This document shows positions 10,628 to 21,737 of a stretch of 28,900 bases of DNA, in pieces. The notes under the pieces were generated by a model. The model searched no databases, was not told the origin of the DNA, and saw only the letters and a list, made by a program, of their open reading frames with translations. This stretch comes from Sperchopsis tessellata (Eukaryota; Arthropoda; Insecta; Coleoptera; Hydrophilidae), in contig JAWQRN010000498.1 in assembly GCA_033557685.1 (NCBI GenBank), forward strand, positions 1-28,900. The letters are read 5' to 3'. Position 1 is the stretch's first letter; every line of letters begins with the position of its first letter. A program made the position numbers and the translations under genes.

Positions 10628-10996
10628 GTACGTAGACTTCCACGGCCACAGTAAATATCTTCAGGTTTTCCGGGAGATAACCGTGTGTTGGCTTTTGGTT
10701 TTGCCGATGTTTCGTCCACCGTTGCAGGGGACACTATCAAGACATGTAGCTCTTAAAAGTGCTAATTATAGATTACCATGTAGCTCTGAAAAGTGCTAGC
10801 TGTTGGTGCCGTCCAGCTCTAAAAAGTGCTAATAATAGAATAACATGTGGCTCTCACCAGTTCTAGTCAAGGAGAGCTATATGGCAATGATTAATTAGCA
10901 TTTTTAAGAGCTACATGTCTTGATAATGTCCCCTGCAACGGCGGGCGAAACGTTGGCAAAACCAAAAGCCAACACATGGTTAAAACCTGAAGATAT
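10628..10996. mobile_element. Foldback repeat, copy A (most complete)
   Basis: The left arm starts GTACGTAGACTTCCACGG, then ATATCTTCAGGTTTTCC and GTGTGTTGGCTTTTGG. The right arm is the reverse complement, ending GGCGAAACGTTGGCAAAACC...CCTGAAGATAT. The arms pair over about 130 bp; the left arm has an extra 27-bp tip not mirrored on the right. Inside are tandem 30-37-bp units with the core CATGTAGCTCTNAAAAGTGCTA. Both sides are (AT)n tracts (10609-10627 and 10995-11017), so the insertion went into, or created, a TA-rich site. No ORF is present. Four more copies or partial copies lie in this window. Confidence 0.85.
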
Positions 10997-12049
10997 ATAT
11001 ATATATATATATATATCTATTTTTTTTTAATAAATACATAAGAGTCATAATTATGTATTAATGTTATGCACAGTTTGAAAACTGCTGACATAGACTACAT
11101 AGACGCATTGCAGTTGTTTATTTACGCTTTTAAAAAATTATTACTTTATTCCAAATTTGTCATTAAAAATTGTCTGATGGAATTTTGAAATCGATGATAA
11201 TTTTTACAAAAAAGTTTGAACTTAAGAAAATTTAAAAAATAAATATTCTATAGAAATGAACACAAATTCTCACATGTTATACTTCATATCCAACTTAAAC
11301 AAAAATTCCCCTGAACAAAAATTTGTATAATAACTGCAAACAGGTGTATCAGAACTATATAATAATGTGATCGACATTTTGGAGATTATTAATATATAGC
11401 AGTTTTTATTTTATATTTCCGCAACAATTAATACTGGAAAGTTGCTACTGGCTATATCATCATTTATACAATTGACACTTACATTTTTAAAATAGTTACC
11501 TAGAAAGTACAAGTAGCATATGGATTTTTTTTATGGCCCTGGGCACTAACCCTTTAGCCAGGTAAAATTCTTTAAATACAATTATCTGTGTATTGAAACA
11601 GGGTTTATAAAGAGTATATTAATACTAGAAATAAAGTCAATGTCACAGTTAATAAACAAATATCACAGTTCAAGTAGCTTAGAAGAGAATATGAAGGGGT
11701 CCCGAATAATGTAAACATTAACATTAGAAACATGCTACATTCTCGGCCCAAAACATTGTACGTTGTACCTTACAACACAATGTAAAACCATGTCACTTAT
11801 ATATTCTTCTGCTTCGTCTTTGAACAACTCTTAAAAAATTCTTGCTTTTATGATAAGTTTTTGCATTTGTTCGAACGAAATTTATAATTTGAAAAACACA
11901 TAAAATTAATCATTATTTCATCAACGCATTTTTGATATCGATAAGAGTTGTTCCGTTAAGAGTTACTAGATCTAGCATGTCTTCTTGCACATTTACATCT
12001 GTAGAAACGTATCGAAGAAAAACGGCCAATTATGGAAGATCATAATTCA
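10997..12049. other. AT-rich intergenic stretch, nothing recognised
   Basis: No coding similarity, promoter or repeat family could be identified on either strand between the two foldback copies, apart from the flanking (AT)n tract. Confidence 0.5.
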
Positions 12050-12378
12050 GTACGTAGACTTCCACGGCTACAGTAAATATCTTCAGGTTTTCCGGGAGAT
12101 AACCGTGTGTTGGCTTTTGTTTTTGCCGATGTTTCATCCGTCTTTGCTGGCGACAACATTTCTTTAAAAGCACGTGTGAGAGCTACATGTTATTCTATTA
12201 TTAACACTTTTTAGAGCTAGTCGGCACCTACAACTAGTACTTTTTAGAACTACATGTCAATGTATAATTAGCCTTTTTAAGAGCTACATGTTTTGATAAT
12301 GTCCCCTGCAACGGCGGACGAAACGTCTTCAAAAACAATAGCCAACACACGGTTATCTCCCCGAAAACCTGAAGATAT
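12050..12378. mobile_element. Foldback repeat, copy B
   Basis: It has the same ends and arms as copy A: GTACGTAGACTTCCACGG at the left, CGGTTATCTCCCCGAAAACC and GAAGATAT at the right, with TGTCCCCTGCAACGGCGGACGAAACG in the right arm. The internal subrepeats are arranged in inverse order relative to copy A. GAAGATC occurs just outside both ends (12035-12041 and 12380-12386), a possible degenerate target duplication. Confidence 0.85.
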
Positions 12379-12739
12379 CGAAGATCCTGAATGTTTGGAG
12401 ACTCGTCAAGAGCTAAAATGAGTGCTGTACAGTTTTTCAAGTCATATTTCAGTTTATTTTCAAAAAGTGTTTCATAATGCAATTTCAGTGGCAAATTTAA
12501 TAAAAATATTTTAAAAACAATAAAATTGGCTTGTCCTACTGGAACCACATTTGCCCTCTTCTGCCTTAGATAGTCGATTGTTGCAACTTCTTCAAATTTA
12601 TCCTAGGGTATTGCTACATATATTTAAGTTGTGTATTTTTGGGCGGTTTTCTATGTGAATTTATTTGCACTTTCCCGAGTTAAGAGTCAAGTAGTTAATG
12701 TCACGGTTTGTCCACTATTATACAAGCTAGCTGTCAACG

Positions 12740-13205
12740 ATGAAATGTTATGTTATGTCTTTCAAGTACTTAGGAGCGGAATAATCTGCCAACCAAGACA
12801 GACCAACTGAAGTAAAAAGCTAAACCAATAAAGCCTCAAAGATATCGGGATGCCTGAGAGATCTAATGTACAAAACCTGAATCCGGCTGATAATGACCTT
12901 CGCAGCAGAGTTGAGAATGCTGAGGAGCGTAGCGGGACATACAGTCAGAGATAAAGAGAATCTGTAACACCCAAGATTTCGTAAGGTGGGCAAGGCTAAG
13001 GCGACGAGTCTGGAATGAACACATGTACAGAATGCCCTATACCAGAATAGTTAAACCAGCAGGACCCAGAAAACCATGTTCCAGAAGGCGGCCCCCAAGC
13101 TGATCACCAAACCATTGGAAAGATAGCTGCTGGACATAGTGTCACAAGAAGAGCCATAAACTTGGAAAACAATAGGCTGTAAGCCTAATCAAAGAGGATG
13201 AAGAA
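12740..13205 (+). mobile_element. Non-LTR retrotransposon, C-terminal tail of reverse transcriptase ORF (decayed)
   Basis: A translation in shifting frames gives 'NKASKISGCLRDLMYKT' (about 12820-12870), 'ELRMLRSVAGHTVRD' (about 12910-12955), then 'RKVGKAKATSLE', the line around 'KRPPPKRW'-type sequence (12960-13140) and 'TWKTIGCKPNQRG'. This is the same C-terminal module as in the element at 195-740, though diverged. Only the last 150 codons or so are present, with several stops, as expected from 5' truncation. Confidence 0.7.
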
Positions 13206-14095
13206 TATTCATTTTACCTGTGCTGATAATTTTACCTTGCTGAAAACCATGTTGTGTTAATGTTAATATATTCATATTGCTAACATAACCTAATTATTTT
13301 TATGTAATACTTTAAAAATTTGACTATTTCCTTGTATATATCCATATCTTCTTGTATACACTATTAAAGTTTGGGTTTTGTCTGCATTTATTTTTAATTA
13401 CTTTGCTTCAAACCAACGTCATGACTTGAAGCAGCTATTGCGTGAACTGTCAAATATTTAAAAAAGATGTACGTGTTAAAAATACACATTGTGCTTTGAC
13501 GTTATGAGTTGTCATTTATATAGAGAATAAAAAGATGTGCCTTAAAACGAATCCTTGTCGTACGTCAGTCTTTATATATTATCTGGACTAAAGTCATATT
13601 TTCTAGGTGTAATTTATTTCAGAGCTTACTTAACAGGAAAGAGAAGAAATCTCATATAATTAAATCAAACCCAAACTTTGTCTAGAAAGTATGGTTTAAA
13701 AAGGCACATTGTTCTGGTATACCTGTATAAAAAAGTTGCAATTAGTGGTATACTTTTTTCAAGAAAATAAAAAGGCTGGTTATAGTTATTAGTAATTTGC
13801 AATGCTTTATTAGTAGTTGTATATTTTAATTATTATAGTAGAATGTATCTTCAAGTATACTTGTATTCAATAATATTTTTAAAAGCAACTTTCAGATACA
13901 TTCTCATTATTGTTGTTATTCATCTCAAGTGCAATGAAACTACTTTTAAGTATTTTTTTTAGATTTAGTTTCAAAAGGAAAGATTTTGAATAGTTTTAAT
14001 TCAAATATAAGGCATAAATGTGCGATAAGTTATAGACAATTGCGTTGATAATTTATCTTATATTAATGAGCTACCTAACGGGTTTTAAACCTGCT
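13206..14095. other. AT-rich stretch, nothing recognised
   Basis: No frame with recognisable protein content and no repeat shared with the rest of the window was found. Confidence 0.45.
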
Positions 14096-14260
14096 TCTTC
14101 TTCTTAATGTGTCATCTCTACTAGTGGAGGTTGGCTAATTCAATGGAAAATTCGTCTATCCTTGGCCGTCCTCATTAGTTCCTCGAAGCTTAACCCCGCT
14201 AGTCCTGTTTTAATTTTGTTTGAGCAACCATGTAGTATAGGAGCACCGTTATTTAGTAAC
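14096..14260 (-). repeat. 3' end of an RTE/L2-like non-LTR element, reversed
   Basis: TTCTTCTTCTTAATGTGTCATCTCTACTAGTGGAGGTTGG is the reversed counterpart of the 3' end of the element at 195-740 (CCAACCTTCTTAGAGGAGATGGCACTTAGAGAAGA). It marks another 5'-truncated copy inserted in the opposite direction. Confidence 0.5.
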
Positions 14261-15324
14261 ATTGTTGTCGAGCAACCTATAATTTCATGATACTGACAAG
14301 ATTTAAAGCTTATAAATATTAGTCAGATAATGTTAGAAGGTTTAAATGCCGTAGGTGGCTCATTAGACCTTTCAGAATGAATCATGCATTGTAGCAATAG
14401 TTTGCATAGTTACATAAGAACCAAAGTTATTAGAATATATACACGAAAAACACAGAAAAATCTGCATAACTAATATTTCTCTTTTATTAGTGTTTATCAA
14501 ATATTTTTAAGTTTATTAACTTTTATCTTGTATAAGATGCGTATGAGTCTGGATGGCGATGTTTTAAATATATTATATATTACATATTTGTGATAATAAT
14601 TCTTAAATATATCCCTTCCTATTTTTATTTTTAGTAGATGTTTTTCAGAAATTGATGACCTATAGATAACTATATTAATAAACCTTGTAAGAACCACCAC
14701 GGAAGGGGCATCTTATTAGTATTCACCATGGGAAAATGTATCTTTCCTTCTAATGGTGTGATACTTCCACTATTGGGAACTTATTTAGTCCTTTGGTACA
14801 TTTGAAAGTTCAAAAAGAAAAATATAATTAGAGGGTCTGTGAGGGTGGATGATGGTGAAGCTTTTAGAGCAGCAAATAGGATGGGATGGCTATAAGTTGG
14901 CGGAGCGAGGGGTGAAACCACTGAAGATCATATTTAAATCACTACCTATCTACAAATGAGATACACATATTATGCATTACAGAGCACCTGGCTGGACAAT
15001 AATGAAATAAAGGAATTACAGGGGATACTGTAGAGAAAGGGGCAGGCAAATGGTGATGGTTGCTGTGGAGGGTCTGAAGTTTCGCTCGCTGGATACCATT
15101 TCCTTGTCAGCCGAGGGAGTGATGGAGATATGCGGAATTGAGATTGTGTCAAAAAATATTATAGTTTTGACTGTTTACAGACGTCTTACCAGTTTTGAGA
15201 TGTTCTTGAGTAGAATGGAGGTCGCTCTGAGTATGGTTTCAAATTTCACCGTAGAAAGAGATATATATGTAGTGGGCGATGTCAATATAGATTTCCTAAA
15301 AGACGATATGCTGGAACAACTTAC

Positions 15325-16030
15325 AGCCACCAAGATGGGGGCGAGAGGAAGCAGTAGGAGCACACAAAGGGGTACATAATAATAATGATAAAAGAAAATA
15401 AGTAAAGTTGCAAAAAGAATGTATATTAAACTAATGCAATGGGGATTATTAATTGTAGCAGTAACTAAAAATTCATTATCCAATATAAATGAATTGAGTA
15501 AAGTAATAAACTAACTAGAAAACAGTAGTACACAAGATATAATATATATAGTAGATTTATAATAGAAATATATATGGACAGATGTTTGGAGACAGTAAAT
15601 GAAGTGTATAAAGTATTTTTATAAAAGAATGTAAATAGAGAAAACAACCTTAACCTAACGAATGAAATGTGCTTATGGAGGAAGGTTTAAAGTAATAAGG
15701 TGAAGTGTAGAGAATGTTTACCTGCCGACCGTCGCTGGCGGTGGCGGAACTCGACTGCCCTGGCTTTCGGCGCTCCGGCTTTTATAAGCACAGATGAAGG
15801 GTCGAAATTCAATGACGCTAGAGGCGCTTTTCGAACAGTGAACATTAACCCTTAAATTGTTAATGTTTTAAGAATTTGGTTGAAGAAGTAACTGGATTTA
15901 GAATGTATATTACCTAGCTTCATAAGCAACACACAAAAAATGTTTTCAGTGCGCCAGGAACGAAATTTCCACCCACGTACAACACGCAGTCGGCCAATAA
16001 TTGATGAATGGGGTAACATGACACAAAAGA
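15325..16030. mobile_element. Roughly 700-bp insertion with GC-rich promoter-like core (possible solo LTR)
   Basis: The endonuclease frame breaks after KDDMLEQL and resumes with KIDFKELMELYG, so this block is foreign to the retrotransposon. It holds an AT-rich part, then a GC-rich stretch (15722-15780, GCCGACCGTCGCTGGCGGTG) directly upstream of a TATA-like CTTTTATAAGC (about 15779-15789). A perfect 9-bp inverted repeat, AACATTAAC/GTTAATGTT, lies at 15841-15867. This could be a long terminal repeat left behind by recombination, but no TG...CA ends or clear target duplication could be fixed. A 296-codon minus-strand frame (16810-15920) is an antisense shadow. Confidence 0.45.
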
Positions 16031-17428
16031 AAAAATTGATTTTAAGGAACTAATGGAATTATATGGAAGGCAGGCATTATTTAAGGAAACATCTAGGTAT
16101 TCAGGAAAGTCAGCAACATGTATGGATAATGTATTTTCAAATGTGGACATGGATAAAATTACAGAAACCTGTAACTTTATACCATACCTGTTTAGTAGAG
16201 GTAGCAGGGGTGCTAGACATAATTGCAAGGATGAACAATCTGGAAGTATATACAGATTGTGTAAACAAGAATATAAGCAGATGCTTGTGAATATGAATCG
16301 AGAGAGAAATGCACATAAAATACAATAGGCTCCTAATAAACAAAGAGCAATATAGAATGTCATCAACCCTGAAAGAGGAAACAAGTGGCCAAGGGAATCA
16401 AATGAAGAAAGTATCTTGACTGCGGGTGAGATGAATGTATTCTTTAGTGAAATTGGAAAAATAATAGCCAATAGAATCACTAGCACAGGTTTAGATGCAT
16501 CTGAGATGTTGAGCGCCTGCAGACAGAATGCTGCTACTATCTTCTTAAGCCCAGTTAACTTATCAGAAGTGAAAAGTATCACGGCATCCATAAATTCGAA
16601 GTATGTTTGTGATGCGTATGGCCTCAGCACTTGCATCTTTCGACGAATAGGTGAAGAAGTAGCATTTTCGCTGTCGATTATAATAAATAAATGTTTTGAA
16701 GAGGAATTTTTCCTAATAGAATTGAAAATGGCGAAGGTAATACCTCTACACAAAAAAGATAATGAAAATATAGCTGGTAACTTTCGACCTATATCGATCC
16801 TCCCAGTCATATCTAAGGTAATGGAGACTGCAATTAAGGTACGTTTGGCGAGCTTCTTAGAGAAGTCTAACCAGTTTAATACAGAACAGCATGGTTATAC
16901 GCTAGGTCGTTCTACGATGTCGGCCATTCTCAGAGTCATTCATGAGTTATTGGATAGTATTGACTATAAAGAGGCAACAAGACTGACAGTGTGCAATCTG
17001 ACTAGAGCGTTTAACTCGGTCTCACATAAAATATTATTTGGCAAATTAGGCCACTATCGTAATAGGGGTGTGGCAAACCAGCTTCCTGTATCCTATCTAA
17101 TAGACAAAAGTTAGACAGCATAATGGAAAGGTATGTTATCGAACCGGAAAAATCTGGAATGTTGTGTTCCACATGGGTCCATCTTGAGACCTCTACTGTT
17201 CCTGCTTTATATGAACGATTTGCCGTATAACTTGCCCGAGGGACAGACGAATCTTCTTTATGCGGATGATACCGCTTTCATAGTTAGAGGGACCACTTCC
17301 AACAATTTGGAAGAGAGGGGGAAAGGAGTTTTGGATGAAGCTGAGAAATGGTTTTGTACAAATTTATTAAAGCTGAATAAAGCTAAAACTCAAGACTTAA
17401 TTCCTCTTTGCGAATGGATGTGCCTCAA

Positions 17429-17566
17429 TGTAATAGACTTCCACGGTTATTATCTGTATGAATATTATTTTCAAGTGGAAACCGTGTAGAGGCTCTGATA
17501 AATGTCTACGTTTCGTCCACTGTTGCAAGGGACATTTTCAAGGCGAGTGATGTTACTTCAATGAAG
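17429..17566 (-). mobile_element. Foldback-family short copy inserted in the reverse transcriptase, with 10-bp target duplication
   Basis: The direct repeat TGTGCCTCAA at 17419-17428 and 17567-17576 flanks a 138-bp insert. The insert carries AATAGACTTCCACGG and ACGTTTCGTCCACTGTTGCA, both hallmarks of the foldback family. Removing the insert and one repeat rejoins the reverse transcriptase frame (WMCL then KFLWDTWEW). Confidence 0.8.
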
Positions 17567-18274
17567 TGTGCCTCAAGTTTCTCTGGGATACTTGGGAGTG
17601 GAGGTTGACATTAGACTTAGCTGGTCATGACATATTCAAAAAATTGTGTAAAAAATTGGGTACTTCGATCCTCACGATCAGACGCATGAAGAGGATTGCT
17701 ACTCACCAGTGGGCTTGTACGGCGTATTCAACCTTTCATTTTCGGTTCTCCTATGACATAGAGTTGTGGGGTGGGTCTTCTCATTCAGCCAAGATCCTGA
17801 TTTTCCAAAAGAGAGCTGTGAGAGCATTGTGAAATTTAGGATACAGTGAAAGTTGCCGAAGCACTTTTAAATAAGAAAAAATATTTACTGTTCCTTCGAT
17901 GTTTATACTTGCCATATCAAAATATGTACATGCCCATTCAGAAGAGTTTAAGAGAAATAATGTCTCACATAATTACGGAACAAGATTTGGTGAATATCTA
18001 CAGATACCATATCACCGGATAAATAAAACATTACTGGGGAGCTATGATCTACAATAAGATTCTGTCGCACCTTAAACAGCTTCGAATATAACAATTTGCC
18101 AAGAGAATTGTGGCATTACTTCTAGTGGGATCATGCTATTCCATGGAGGAGTTCTTGGAGGTGGATCTTGGTGATATGTGATGGATTTGGTTCACTTATG
18201 TTAGTGTATGTAGCATGTATGCGTTCTTTTATTGTATGCTAAGGTCTATTTTATAGTACTTTTTTCTTGTTGTA

Positions 18275-19446
18275 TTAGGGGGACCGGAAAGTAAAGTCGT
18301 TTCTTAGCATGTCAATATTTGTTTATCAAAGCCGTGCCAAAGACATTTTAAGGTTAAAGTGACTTGTTTACTTGTAAATAATTAAATCTTAAATTTTTTT
18401 TCTGCAATTTTGTGTGAAATGGCCAGCCAATTACCAGAAGCGGTACATATCCGACATTGTATGCTTTTTGAGTTTCACAAAGGTAGTAACGCAACAGTTG
18501 CTACCAAAAACATTTTCGATGTTTATCCAAGTGCATTAGACGTTTGTAAATGCCAAAGGTGGTTTTATAAGTTCAGATCCAGTAATTTTGATCTTTCCCA
18601 CTCGTATCAATCAGGACTTTAGACAATGTTGTGTTAAGGGCGGAAGTGTAACAAATCCGTGTCAGACAATCGAGGAGCTGCCAAACACTCTTAACCAACC
18701 TTGGTCGACCATCCAAGAACATTTGAAGCTGATTGGTAAAGTATGCAGAGCAGGTGTTTGGGTCCCGCATAATCTGTCCGAAGAAAACAAAGTTAACCGA
18801 TCCACCACAAGCAAACCTATTGCTTCAACGGCACAACACAACACAGAAGAGATGAAAAATGGGTCCTCTATGATAATGCAAAACTCAAAAGGCAGTGGTT
18901 CTCTCTGAATGAATCGCCACGAAGTACTGCTAAGCCAGGTTTACATCCCAAAAAGGCACTTTTATGTGTTTGGTGGAGTATTCGCGGAATCATTCATTTT
19001 GAAGTGCTGAAACCTGGACAAACTGTGAATGCAGGCCGTTACTGTGAACAATTGGATCGAGTAAATCAATCTTTAATTGAAAAGTGTCCAGTGATTGTCA
19101 ACAGAAAAGGCGTTATTCTGCAACACAATAATGCAAGACCGCATTGCGCAATATGAACCCTGGAAACAATTAATGAATTGGGGTAGGGGGTACTGCCTCA
19201 CACACCATACTCACCCGATATTGCAACATCGTATTTCCTATTATTCCGATCGCTACAACACTTTCTATGTGACAAAAAATTTGGTTGATATCCAAATGCC
19301 ATCCAGATATTTAGCTCAAAAACTATTTGATTTTTATCGTTCCGGCATTGAAAATTTGCACACTAGATGGCAAAATGTTGTTGAAAACGAGGGTGATTAT
19401 GTCATATTTAATGTAAAAAAACAACATTACTTTCCGGTCCCTCCAA
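18275..19446 (+). mobile_element. Mariner transposon, nearly complete but inactive
   Basis: Inverted ends match: TTAGGGGGACCGGAAAGTAA at the left and, reversed, TTGGAGGGACCGGAAAGTAA at the right. Both ends abut TA (18273-18274, 19447-19448). The 1172-bp length is a little short for a mariner. The transposase starts at 18419 (MASQLPEAVHIRHCMLFEFH) with the usual KGSNATVATKNI and CQRWFYKF motifs, then NPCQTIEELPNTLNQPWSTI and a second HTH. Decay is clear: a frameshift near 18618, loss of the TGDEKW block with the first catalytic Asp, HNNARPH where the family has HDNARPH, and 'SPDIATSYF' lacking the third Asp. It sits in the 3' UTR of the jockey-like element, so it is younger than that element. 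Confidence 0.93.
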
Positions 19447-19540
19447 TACATTGATTTTTTTTTCTTGTATTTTATATATCATAAGTGACTTACCATGTAT
19501 TTTTATTGATGGGCCAATAAATTTCAATTTCAATATCCAT

Positions 19541-19737
19541 ATTGTGATGGGCAATACAATTTTAATTATTAAAGTAATCCTCGTTTAGAAAACCTCTTTC
19601 TTTCTTTCTTTCAAGGCTGTTGTTCTATTAACAAATTTTTTTTATTACTATTTAAATAGTTTATTTATAAACCAAAAACAATACAAAGTACTGGTAGCGG
19701 GTTCTCCAGTTTAACTTAATTATAATACACCTTCATC
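19541..19737. other. Short AT-rich spacer
   Basis: It lies between the tail of the jockey-like element and the left end of the piggyBac-like element. A CTTTCTTTCTTTCTTTC tract sits near 19600. Nothing else was recognised. Confidence 0.4.
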
Positions 19738-21070
19738 TTAACCACTTAATGTACGCGCTCGTATCAAACACGAGCGATACTTATTGCCAATTCTGTATGC
19801 TCTCGAGTGGGACATGGGCGGCCTTTATATTTACTCACTAAATATTATCTGCTCGTTCCTGACATAGTCGAGGTCTAATATTCGTATAAATACCTGTACA
19901 TATCTAACTTTTCTATTACAATTTAGATGTCGCAAACAGTATTGAAATACCAATAATTTATATTTTTATTTTACCGTTAAAATTTCACGAGGTATTTGGC
20001 GTCTGTTAACGTATGGTGTAGTGTGTACAGATGTATATAAGCTTTTTTTTATTGATCTAATTTGTGCATATTTTCATCAGAATTATTTTGTAAGTGAATT
20101 TTGTGTAAATTATTATATACATAATGTAATTATTATTTTGCTTTAATTATTTTCATCGTAATTGATTTATAAGAAAATATTCAATTTATAAAGGTGAATT
20201 TTCTTGATTATATTTTTTTATATGTTTATTTCAGTAAAACCATTTAAAAATGAGCGATAGTGAATCCGATTACGCCAATATATCGGAGAGTGATTCCAAA
20301 GATAGCGATAGTGACATTGAATCTGAGGAAAACAACGATGACGCCAATTTAGATATGGCGAGAAATTAGTGTGCTCTTAGTACAAATGAGCCGGTTCCTG
20401 CGCCACCAAAATTTCCGTTTTTTGGACCTCCTGGTTGCACTTTTGTATTGCCAGAACAACTGGATGTTTTGTCTTATTTTTGATCAACCACATTGTTACG
20501 GTAACAAATTGATTTGCGCAACAACAGCCAGGACCAGCATCAAGACCATGGTCACCAGTTACTATCAAAGAGGTGCACGTTTATCTTGGAATGAAAATAC
20601 TTCAAGTTATCGTGAAGAAACCGGAATAAAGGATGTACTGGACAAATTCAGAAGTGTTTGAAACACCCATATTTTTGAAGCTGCTCAGTTACACAAGATA
20701 TTACGATTTACAAAAGAATTTACATTTTTCTAATAATGAAAAGTACCAACCCGAAACCCATCCACAGCCCAAACTTAATAAAATATGGCCTGTCTTTGAG
20801 ATTTATAATAAATGTAGCTCACTTTATATTCCCGAAAGGGACATCAGCATAGGCGAAATTCTGATACTGTATAGAGGGCGTCTTGGTTGGGTGCAATATA
20901 TTCCAGTAAAAAGGGGCTCGATTTGGAATCAAAATTGATTGTCTCTGCGAGTCAAAATCTGGATAATACAAGCTAAATTTTCGGAAATTCTTGTATGGAA
21001 TGCTTTCCTGATATAAGAAATTGTATGTCTATTTCTAACTAAAATATATAAAATTTTTGCAAACAATATG
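19738..21070 (+). mobile_element. PiggyBac-like transposon relic
   Basis: A TTAA at 19738-19741 followed by CCACTTAATG marks the probable left end, since TTAA is the piggyBac target. A perfect hairpin, CGCTCGT/ACGAGCG, lies just inside (19756-19776). The ORF starts at 20250 with an acidic Ser/Asp-rich leader (MSDSESDYANISESDSKDSD), ends early at 20367-20369, and continues in other frames: 'PPKFPFFGPPGCTFVLPEQ', 'YWTNSEVFETPIF', 'RYYDLQKNLHFSNNEKYQPE', then 'ERDISIGEILILYRGRLGW'. The family has Asp in the ISIDES motif where this copy has Gly, so the first catalytic residue is lost. The right half is replaced by a foldback fragment at about 21076. Confidence 0.85.
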
Positions 21071-21075
21071 TCTTT

Positions 21076-21260
21076 ATATCTTCGTTTTCTGGGAGATAAC
21101 TGTGTGTTGGCTTTTGTTTTTGCCGAAGTCTCGTCCACCGTTGCAGGGGACATTATCAAGACATTTAGCTCTTAAAAGTGCTAATTATAGATTGGCATGT
21201 AGCTCTGAAAAGTGCTAGATGTAAATGCCGACCAGTTATCAGAAGTGTTAATAATAGTGC
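21076..21260. mobile_element. Foldback repeat, copy D (left arm and subrepeats only)
   Basis: It begins ATATCTTCGTTTTCTGGGAG and carries GTGTGTTGGCTTTTG, TCGTCCACCGTTGCAGGGGA and three CATGTAGCTCTNAAAAGTGCTA-type units. The mirrored right arm is absent. It truncates the piggyBac-like relic. Confidence 0.8.
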
Positions 21261-21735
21261 TAGTCAAGAAATAATACGCACAGAATATGTCTTTATTTTA
21301 TTATCAGGTATTCTTAAATTGAAATTCAATTTTTCTAGTTTTTTTATACCTTTTGTTTATTTAAATATCAGTTTGTGTGACACATCGAAAATCTAAACTT
21401 AATGTAAGCTATTTGTTTAGATTACGGTGCACCATTCGCTGTTTTTAGTTTCTTTAAAACTGATGATAGAGATAAAACAACAATATTATTTAATAAAATA
21501 TATTTATTGGACCGACTATTATTTCTTATAATTTTAATATGGTTCAGTACAACAATCTTCCAATTATATATAACTTTTAATTTTACAATGTTTCTACGTA
21601 GTTTCGTTTTAATTGTTTCCTTAAAGAGTTGCACTTATTTTTAAGAGATTTAAATTTCTCCATAATAATCAACTATACATTATTAGTTATTAAATTTAAA
21701 AAAGATTCTTCCTCTTGAAAATCTGTATTAGTTCT
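21261..21735. other. AT-rich stretch, nothing recognised
   Basis: Only short frames without recognisable content are present on either strand. Confidence 0.4.
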
Positions 21736-21737
21736 GG

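Larger units (their letters stand above)
14950..19540 (+). mobile_element. Jockey-like non-LTR retrotransposon, broken by three nested insertions
   Basis: The endonuclease domain appears at 14970-15320 (MVMVAVEGLKFRSLDTISLS; then 'DIYVVGDVNIDFLKDD', a GDxNID core). After an insert it resumes at about 16040 (KELMELYGRQALFKETSRYS, then SATCMDNVFSN). The reverse transcriptase spans 16416-17489: 'RPISILPVISKVME', 'NQFNTEQHGYTLGRST', 'FNSVSHKILFGKL', 'VPHGSILRPLLFLLYMNDLP' and the catalytic YADDTAF (about 17255). The C-terminal part (KFLWDTWEWRLTLDL through QKRAVRAL, then HNYGTRFGEYLQIPYHRINK) ends with a stop near 18180. A 3' UTR then continues on the far side of a mariner: AATAAA at 19516-19521 and a TTTCAA tail to about 19536. 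Insertions are at about 15325-16030, 17429-17566 and 18275-19446. Multiple stops make it inactive. Confidence 0.85.

Noticed and set aside
9880..11017. Possible regularly spaced repeats resembling a CRISPR array
   Set aside because: The repeats are (AT)n tracts and transposon subrepeats with variable spacing in an insect-type genome; no cas genes are present.
12234..12548. Minus-strand frame of 104 codons and the plus frame at 11985-12167
   Set aside because: Both run through foldback copy B; their shared 'YLQVF-EITVCWLLFL' peptide is the inverted arm translated from either side.
15920..16810. 296-codon minus-strand open frame, the longest in the window
   Set aside because: It lies antisense to the endonuclease/reverse-transcriptase coding pieces of the jockey-like element, is Leu/Ser/Phe-rich with no domain pattern, and crosses the junction of an insertion.
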